Source: Tubiluchus corallicola
Taxonomy: Eukaryota > Priapulida > Priapulimorpha > Priapulimorphida > Tubiluchidae
Length of the DNA: 64,000 bases
Direction of reading: 5' to 3'
Assembly (NCBI GenBank): GCA_030141605.1
Contig: JAQGDQ010000415.1
Coordinates: forward strand, 106,233-170,232
The notes under the pieces are model-generated. The model made no database searches and was not told where the DNA came from. It was given only the letters and a program-made list of their open reading frames with translations. Positions 56,977 through 64,000 of the stretch are shown piece after piece (the stretch's first letter is position 1; every line of letters starts with the position of its first letter). A program made the translations under genes and the position numbers.

Positions 56977-57211
56977 TATTCTTGTCATTTCTTACGGAGG
57001 AAATTGTCAAATTGATTTTACGGTCTTTTAGACCACTAATCAATTTCGAAGAGACTGTTGCAGTCTCTCGATGGTCAAAACTGCTCAAGAATCTATTAAC
57101 TTCATTACTGCAAGTTGCCCAAGCGCTGATATATGCCCAAGACACTGTTTTGAAATGAATTCAATAATATCATCGCAACTCTCTATTAGTGTTTAACCTC
57201 CGCTAGTGGGT

Positions 57212-57814
57212 TTAAAGGACAAGAAAACGGCTGAAGTAGGTTTCAGAAAAATCGCCTTAAGAAATTACAATACTTTATGCATATAACGTTATTCATAGAG
57301 ACAATCTTATGCATATACCGTATTCGCGTTAAAAGGAATTTTTGTTTCTTTTCATTTTAAATCTCCTGCAATACTGTTCCGACAGCGCCATTACATGACG
57401 TCACTTACTCTAACGTAAATCAAGGGAAGAAAATGCAATGTTAAATTATGTCCCAAAAAACCTTCCATGCAAATTTGCATTGCTTAGCATTAACCGCTTA
57501 ACTGTTTGAAAGAATTATGTAATTAGAAATAATAATTTAAAATCTTTGTGCCAGTTAGTAAAATGTCGCTGGCTCATCCTCCAGGGTGCGCCACTCACTA
57601 ACCAAAAACGTATTTTTAATCTTATTGACAAGATACAGTAATTTAAAATTTTACTTAGTGACACGTGTGTTAAGAATGCTCTGATTATTTTTTCAAACTT
57701 TACTCGATGTTATCTAAACTTTTTTCAAATGACTTATCGTCAAAATGGCTGCGTCCAACGGTCATTGTGCAGCGTTATTGCCGACGCAAGCCCTGTATGC
57801 AAAAAGGTAGCATG
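57212..57814 (+). mobile_element. A-family TTAA MITE, copy A6
   Basis: Begins TTAAAGGACAAGAAAACGG. Interior landmarks are intact with TGACGTCA near 57399. About 25 bp are deleted after CCAACGGTCATTG, and the right ~60 bp including the terminus are missing. Confidence 0.85.
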
Positions 57815-58176
57815 TGAAAATGAGAGGCGACAACAAAAAATAATTGGAGCGAGAAACAGTAAATATTTTGATGTTGCATTGCTGAGCGCTGCATTATAGG
57901 GCCAAAAACGCAGGTACCACAAATCTTTAACATACTGAATTGCAAATTGTAAGACAGATTAATGTCTGTTCTTCAGCAGTGTAACGCAATGCAGTAAGTT
58001 TCCTTGGTAATAAATCAAGTCTGAACTAAATAACTGACGATTTATGCAGAACGCAAGATGAAAATTCGCTAAAATATTTGCATAAAATATTACCAAGGTG
58101 TAATCAATTCAGTAAAATATGGTTGGCGTGATACCATTGAAATTCAGGTAGTGAACACAGATTCACAGAACACAGA
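57815..58176. other. unassigned sequence
   Basis: Nothing recognised. Confidence 0.3.
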
Positions 58177-58185
58177 TAGTGTGTG

Positions 58186-58280
<95 letters not shown>

Positions 58281-58708
58281 CTCTCTTACACACACACTCT
58301 CTCTCTCTCTCAATCTCTCTTACACACACTCTCTCTCTTCCTCTCTCTCCTCCTCCTCTCTCTCCCCTCTGCCCTGCTTTTTCTTTCTTTGTCTCTCTTT
58401 CCATCCACACCTCTCTTCTATTCCTCCTTCCTCCTTTCTCTTTCTCTCCTCTCTCACTCTCTCTCTCTCTCTCCCTCTCTCTCCCCTCTCTCTCTCTCCT
58501 CTCACTCTCTCCCCTCTCTCTCCCCCTCTCTCTCTCTCCCCTCTCCCTCTCTCCCCCCTCTCTCTCTCTGTCTCTTTCTCCTTTTCTCTCTCTCTCCCTC
58601 TCTCTCCTCTCTCCTTTTCTCTCCCCCTCCCTCTCTCTCCTCTCTCTCTCTCTCACACACTCTCTCTCCCTCTCTCTCCTCTCTCTCTCTCTCACACTCT
58701 CTCTCTCC

Positions 58709-58748
<40 letters not shown>

Positions 58749-58756
58749 TCCCTTCA
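58177..58756. repeat. (TC)n polypyrimidine tract, 0.58 kb
   Basis: A pure CT run of about 95 bp followed by imperfect CT/CCT segments with a few ACACAC interruptions. Nearly all pyrimidine on the plus strand, so it can form triplex (H-DNA). Ser/Leu/Pro frames over 200 codons and Arg/Glu frames on the other strand are artefacts. Confidence 0.95.
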
Positions 58757-59924
58757 TCCTTTTCACCATCTCTCTATCTTATCTTTCGCATCACATTACG
58801 AAGACAACGCTTAAGATCTAATTTCATGAAACTTGTATATCACTTATGTAACTCTTTCCCCTAATAACATTAATTAAATCTTTAGTCATTCATTTCCGGT
58901 CTTGAGAGCATCCCTGCAATTTTTCTATCTCAGTTTTATCATTTGCACCGAGCAATGCAAGGCGGAAAAAAGCTTTACCCTTTAGTGTTATTAATATTTT
59001 ATGACAGGGAGAAAATGAAGGCAGATATTGCAAGCGAGATCATAAATAAAATGTACAAAATGGGAGCAGCAAATAAACGGCCGCTCGTAAAAGCAGCCTG
59101 ATGAGTCTTATGAATATGATAATTGGTAAATCTTATGATATTACAAGAAACTGACGCGAATTTGCTGCTCCTCGGATTCATACCCCGCTGAGAGGTCTCA
59201 TACATTTACAGCATATTTCATTGGCTTCAGCCTCCAGGGAGGCATCAGCGACGGCTTTGCGACGCATGCAAAATGAAATGCGTCTCTTTTTTTCCAGAAA
59301 CACAAAAGCGCTCTTTATCCTCCAGAGACCAGATAGGAAGAAGTTTATCTAGATATCCCTGAGAAATGTAACAGGATTATGCATTTCATCTGGCGATGTT
59401 TCTTCCTGATAACTTCCTACCGGACGCGATAGACGGGAATTACTCTCAATTTCCGCGCAGAAGAAACCTTCTCGTAAAATCTCGTGCAGCGCGTGTTTTC
59501 CACTTGCTAATCCGTAGCCAATAAACTGAAGGGCACGTCTATCGCTAGAACCATAAATATGGCAAAAATCGTTTCAACGGACGATGAATTTGAAACCTTT
59601 CAAGGACTCATTAATGCGACCTTTGCCTTTAAGAAAACATGACAGTTCTAATGGTCATGCAGCTGTCATAAATAAGAGAAGTTAATTCTTGATGAGATTC
59701 TACGAAGAGCCGCCATTTTTAACCATTGGTTCTTTCAGGAAATGAAAAGATCCATAAAGGCTTAGTTGGTGGGTTAGGATTAGATGGTTCATACGCTGTC
59801 TGTTTATCAAAACCGGTGCCTGCTGGTAAAGTATACACGAGAAACATTAGGAAATAAATCCAATCAAAATATTGATAGTTCTTTTTAGGGGTTAAGCTAA
59901 GCGTTTCATCTCCAGGCTAGGCGT
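58757..59924. other. non-repetitive, GC-balanced stretch
   Basis: The longest stretch free of repeat similarity with higher GC. No long open frame is seen; a short one (MAKIVSTDDEFETFQ, start near 59560) ends after 27 codons. It could hold regulatory sequence or UTR. Confidence 0.3.
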
Positions 59925-59930
59925 ACATTT

Positions 59931-60600
59931 CAGCAGAAAACTTGGGCAAAACTTATGAGAAATACTTTTCGCCATGTACCTTTAATGAAAACTGTCGCCA
60001 TAGCAAGCAATGCTGGCAGCAAATTTCTTAAATGTCTTGACCAGCTTCAGGCGAATTACCGGCCAGACTAAATACCTCAGCAGAGAGTTTTGTTGGAACA
60101 AAGCATAAGGAATCGGGTTAATTCTACACGTTGTGTAACCTACTTGGAATTGAACCCCGGTCTCGAAACTCCTCGTTTTGAATCGACAATATCATCGGAT
60201 AAGCTTCACAAGAATGCGTCTCCAATCACATAGGCTGAGGATAGAAACGGGTAGATGGGCGAGACAGCCAAGGGAAAATAGGTTATGTCTTTGTGGGGAC
60301 ATTCAAACTGAGAAACACGTTATACAGACATGCCCCCTAACATCAAATATTATAAACCGCTACGATAATGTAAACTTTGCAGATGTAACTCACTTATTTG
60401 AGCGCACTAATTGTTATATAATATGTTATGAAATTTTGTGCTGATGTACCTTGTATGCATAACACTGTTTTTAATGCTATAACCTTGAGTAGGAAAAGTG
60501 ACATTTGGATTAAAATCACTAATGAATCGATTGTGGCATTTACCTCGTTCCTCGTGTATACATGTAACTTGTTTTAGCCAATAAACTACATACATACATG
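59931..60600 (+). pseudogene. LINE C-terminus and 3' UTR (fragment L5)
   Basis: The longest LINE remnant. The first frame reads QQKTWAKLMRNTFRHVPLMK ... SNAGSKFLKCLDQLQANYRP, one stop, then LLEQSIRNRVNSTRCVTYLE. After a one-base shift near 60177 the second reads RISFTRMRLQSHRLRIETGR then CLCGDIQTEKHVIQTC, with a stop at 60442. FTR.RL.SH.L.IETGRW followed by CxC...H...C is a common LINE C-terminal pattern. The 3' UTR ends AATAAACTACATACATACAT, a signal followed by a short (ACAT)n tail. Same family as L1. Confidence 0.75.
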
Positions 60601-60745
60601 TCAGGGCGTGAGTCAGTGAGTGTTGGAACACGAAAGTTGCCAGGGCTTACAAAATACAGTGGAATCCCCTGCGGCCGCTCCAACAACCTCTTGCTTTTTG
60701 TCAAACAAACTGATAACTACAGATTGTTGAACTGCAGGCCCTGCG

Positions 60746-61064
60746 TAATAAGCCTTTTCACAGTTCCAGTGATTGATGACTATCGTGAAAAGGTTAAAGG
60801 TTAAGTGTGTGTCAGACAACACATTTGCGTACACTTGACAACGCTTCGCAACTGAAACTATTGTAATAGTAACAATTTTAACAGCTAGCTAAAACCTTGC
60901 CTAGTTCATTTTTTCTTGCTCTGAACTGAAGTTACTGAACTGATGCGCCTGACGGCTTTGCTTTGCCCACATGTCACATGGCGGTTCTAGACTAGATGCG
61001 TTGCTGTGGTATAATTAACCTCTGACCTGCAGCAACTGCGCGTGCGCACAGCGAAAAGGCTTAA
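60746..61064 (-). mobile_element. G-family MITE, uninterrupted copy G3
   Basis: 319 bp; TAATAAGCCTTTTCAC at the left and GCGAAAAGGCTTAA at the right are inverted. The interior is the reverse of G1/G2 (AACAGCTAGCTA, TGAAGTTACTGAACTGA, GCGTTGCTGTGGTATAA). It has only one TCATC-type triplet seed. Confidence 0.85.
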
Positions 61065-61204
61065 TGTAAACAAAATGATAATTTAGTGAAACAACAAACA
61101 TAGTATAGGCCTATTTCCTAAGAAATATCATGTATAAACAATATTTTTTGTTCACACACAAATGTTGTGATACTTATTCAAACTTTTAATTAAAACTCAA
61201 TGTC

Positions 61205-61900
61205 ACACAGTTTATGATTATTATTTATTAATAATTTATTAGACCCTTAAACAGAACTACAGTGCAAGACATACAATTTCAGTAAAGACATATAATCGCG
61301 CTGCAAACATGAGCACGATTGATAAAACAATATATTTTTAAATTCATACTGTCACTGTTACTTGCTTAACTTAGTCATTTAAATAAACATATTTAGTAAT
61401 TGTGATGGTCCCCCATCTAGCAGATTACCGCTACTAATTATTTTTCACTTTAAGTATTAACCTATACGGTATCACGAATTGTTTACCTAACGATTGATAA
61501 TATTGATGTAATATTGATTTCTGCTGCATTACTAACATGCGTGAGGAAGGACCGGTCCTACCCAAGTACTGGAGAAGACCTCGCCTTGGTAAACTACTAT
61601 TTTGTTAATGTTGTTTGCTGAAAGACTGTTTTTATAATGTCCTGTACAATGTTCGCTTTATAAAAAATTGAAATAATAATCCTGACACTTATCTATAAAA
61701 TATAAAAGCAAAAATAATTTGCAAACGTGTTTTATTGTCTCAGGATGTTACAGTAATTACTATTTAAAATAAGGTATGTCGTTTACAAGGCCTCCTTTTC
61801 AGTGGTTTGATCAATACATATAGTACTTGGTTCAGCACGTGTTTAGAACACTTTTTTGATACAATAACTAAAACGGAGAAGCAAATTTGACAACATTTAA
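61205..61900 (-). pseudogene. probable decayed LINE 3' end (fragment L7)
   Basis: 61758-61880 resembles the L4 region (GGCCTC...TTTTCA, GATCAATACATA, then a frame ending SYCIKKVF and a stop). TTATTATTTATTAATAATTT at 61218 could be its tail. Similarity is weak and the boundaries are guesses. Confidence 0.3.
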
Positions 61901-62009
61901 TCCATGACAGACTAATCAATCTATCAAGTTATTTCAGAAACTCAGAACAATTATTAGAACAATGCTAAAATTACAAACTTTCGTTGTTAAACTAGTACTA
62001 TGAACATGT

Positions 62010-62202
62010 AATTTTGTACGTATGTATATATACACGTATATAAATAAAGTGAGTATATAAATAAATATTTATATACCCACCACATAAAATAAATATAACC
62101 ACTACATATATACACGTAGTTTTGTATTTTGTAATTTTGTACATGTAATATATGCATATGTACAAAATTACATTTTCATAGTGCTGGTTTAAAGAAACTT
62201 TG

Positions 62203-62268
<66 letters not shown>

Positions 62269-62295
62269 GCACAAAATTACAAAATACAAAACTAC

Positions 62296-62384
<89 letters not shown>

Positions 62385-62450
62385 TGTGTGTAGTGGTTAT
62401 ATTTATTTTATATATATATATATATATGTATACTCGTACACAGAAAATTA
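62010..62450. repeat. palindromic region with (TA)n, (GT)n and (CGTG)n
   Basis: 62100-62145 (CACTACATATATACACGTAG, then TTTTGTATTTTGTAATTTTG) and 62268-62412 are inverted copies around a TATATA loop. The right arm holds a long (GT)n and (CGTG)n insert exactly where the left arm has ACGTGTATATATGTAGTGG in reverse. The TATATA tract spans 62205-62268. Confidence 0.85.
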
Positions 62451-62939
62451 CATTTTGCTACGTTATCATTGTAATTTCCAATACATAGAAAATGCTTTAC
62501 TGAGCCAAGCAGCTTTTGTTGTCTTGCATCATGGACATTATGTACTCACTATTGAACAAGGGCGTGCAATACTCATAAAAGTGACTAAAAAGTTTATTCA
62601 AATAATCCCAGGAGTTTTAAAATTGATGATTTTCTTTTCTCGTTGATAAAAAAAGATCTCGCAAAGAGACATAATTTAAGATATTTAACATCAAGGGTTT
62701 TCTACACTAATTAGCTGTTTCTCGCAACAATCCGTGAATTTTAGACCGTCTTGTTTACGTTGGTGAAACATTTTACAAAGCAGATAAATCTTAAAAAAAC
62801 AAATTGATGCCTTCATTATTACGAGACTTGATGATTTTACTATACCAACAAATGTTCAAAATGACCTTAGATTTTCTAAACCTGTAATGGAAATTTATAC
62901 GTCATAAGTTTACATAAAACACTGAGAGCACCCACAGGT
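62451..62939. other. unassigned AT-rich sequence
   Basis: A plus frame leaving the dinucleotide tract stays open to 62646, but has no recognised domain. Confidence 0.3.
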
Positions 62940-63338
62940 TTAAAGGACAAGAAATAATTTAAAATGTTTGTGCCAATTTGTAAAATGTTGCTGACTCACC
63001 CTCCAGGGTGCGCCACTCACTAGCCAAAAACGTATTTTTAATCTTATTGACAAGATACAGTAATTTAAAATTTTACTTAGTTAGTGACACGTGTGGTACG
63101 AATGCTCTGATTATTTTTCCAAACTTTACTCAGTGTTAACTAAACTTGTTTCAAATGACTTATTGTCAAAATAGCTGTGTGATATAACGGTAATCGCGGA
63201 AATTCAAATTTACACGTTTTATACAGCGTTACGGCAGATGCAAGCCATGCATGCAAAAAGGTAGTATGTAAGTGGTATAAAATTTCGAGACGAATTTTTT
63301 AAGCTTTATGTAAATGGGAGGTTTTCGTGTGCCTTAAA
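62940..63338 (+). mobile_element. A-family TTAA MITE, internally deleted (A7)
   Basis: Keeps the left end TTTAAAGGACAAGAAA, then jumps to AATTTAAAATGTTTGTGCC and continues to GTTTTCGTGTGCCTTAAA. About 300 bp, including the TGACGTCA site, are missing between the terminus and the right half. Confidence 0.85.
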
Positions 63339-63723
63339 TGAGCCAAAATTGTGCTGTGGCGCCATCACACGGCAGCTAAATTCACTACTAGATATCTCAG
63401 ATTTCAAATTTCAAAAATCATCGAAACTGATTCATTTAAATATTTGCTAGAGTGAATTATTGCTGAAAAGCATCATTAGTTGCAAGACGAAAACCCATTT
63501 CAGCAAATGCAAGACATCTAAGTATAAATAACACATCTAAACACAAAGGATAGTCAAAATATACATAAAGTAAGGTAGGAAGGGTTGTGGGCATTAAAGC
63601 AAAATGAAGTAATTAAGTGTGAAGAAAGAAACGAAAAGAATTAATAAAAAGTGGGAAAGGCAGTAGTGAATTACATAAATAAGAAAATATGGGTTATTGC
63701 AAGAAATGCACAGTTTTAACTCC

Positions 63724-63725
<2 letters not shown>
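63339..63725. other. unassigned sequence
   Basis: Nothing recognised. Confidence 0.3.
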
Positions 63726-63810
<85 letters not shown>

Positions 63811-63826
63811 TATCATCATCATTACA
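63726..63826. repeat. (ATC)n microsatellite, retroposon tail
   Basis: About 100 bp of ATC triplets with two ATT interruptions near its end. It abuts family I copy 2. Confidence 0.95.
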
Positions 63827-64000
63827 TCATCATCATGCCTGTTACGTCTATTGTAGACACTGAGCAGGCAAAATTTTAAAAAATAAACGAAATCTGCCCT
63901 CAGAATAGGTAAGCACAGCAGTAATCCAGCAAAACTACTACGCCAGTGGTTCGTCAGCACCACTTCCGAACTACTTCCACGTGCAATTTATACAAAAAAG
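63827..64000 (-). mobile_element. family I retroposon 3' end, copy 2 (runs off window)
   Basis: Shares AAATCTG, CACAGCAGTAATCCAG and TCAGCACCACTTCCG with 2361-2515, in the same orientation relative to a (TCA)n array. Truncated by the window end. Confidence 0.6.

Noticed and set aside
58151-58864. 237-codon Ser/Leu-rich and Arg/Glu-rich frames
   Set aside because: Translation of a TC tract on either strand.
59931-60444. Active LINE or host gene
   Set aside because: An in-frame stop and a frameshift are present and the 5' part is missing.

Overview
This window reads as AT-rich (roughly 35-37% GC by eye) intergenic or intronic DNA from an invertebrate animal with a repeat-laden nuclear genome. 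The evidence is metazoan-type 5S rRNA sequence inside a SINE-like element, decayed LINE reverse-transcriptase C-termini, tRNA-derived units, TTAAAGG-ended MITEs like the T2/Kolobok group known from Xenopus, a hAT-like MITE, a solo LTR, and very dense micro- and minisatellites. I cannot name the species or phylum. No complete protein-coding gene is visible. Almost all open frames are translations of simple repeats.

Layout. 0-5 kb: two inverted-repeat MITEs (N, M1), a retroposon end with a (TCA)n tail, abutting B- and D-family MITEs, then a 5S-headed SINE. 5.5-7.9 kb: 35-bp and 30-bp minisatellites, the second ending at a truncated hAT-like MITE. 9-13 kb: a LINE remnant, trinucleotide arrays, and C- and B-family MITEs, one of them sitting exactly at the centre of a palindrome. 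13-16 kb: an inverted pair of promoter-bearing LTR-like units (H). 16.9-17.6 kb: a 67-bp GTAC-rich satellite. 18-29 kb: further MITEs (F, G, A, C, D), the SINE core, tRNA-like units and trinucleotide arrays. 29.7-31.8 kb: a 2.1-kb array of 30-bp units. 32.7-35.5 kb: LINE remnants and a D MITE. 37.1 kb: a candidate first exon with a TATA-less promoter on the minus strand. 37.5-47 kb: pentamer arrays, a 0.67-kb duplication and a foldback element. 47-64 kb: more LINE ends with microsatellite tails, A-D, F and G MITEs, a solo LTR, a candidate exon at 53.8 kb, a 0.58-kb TC tract and terminal (ATC)n.

How the parts relate. Four MITE families (A-D) are unrelated internally but share TTAA target duplications and AAAGG/AAAGC-type ends, so one transposase type (Kolobok/T2-like or piggyBac-like) could have moved them. 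All four carry TGACGTCA, the CREB/ATF core, so their spread has seeded such sites here. Several long microsatellites sit exactly at LINE or SINE 3' ends or inside MITEs at a pre-existing short seed, so the simple repeats and the transposons look causally linked. All family names (A, B, C, D, F, G, H, I, K, M, N) are mine, made by comparing copies within this window; '+' is the orientation of my reference copy.
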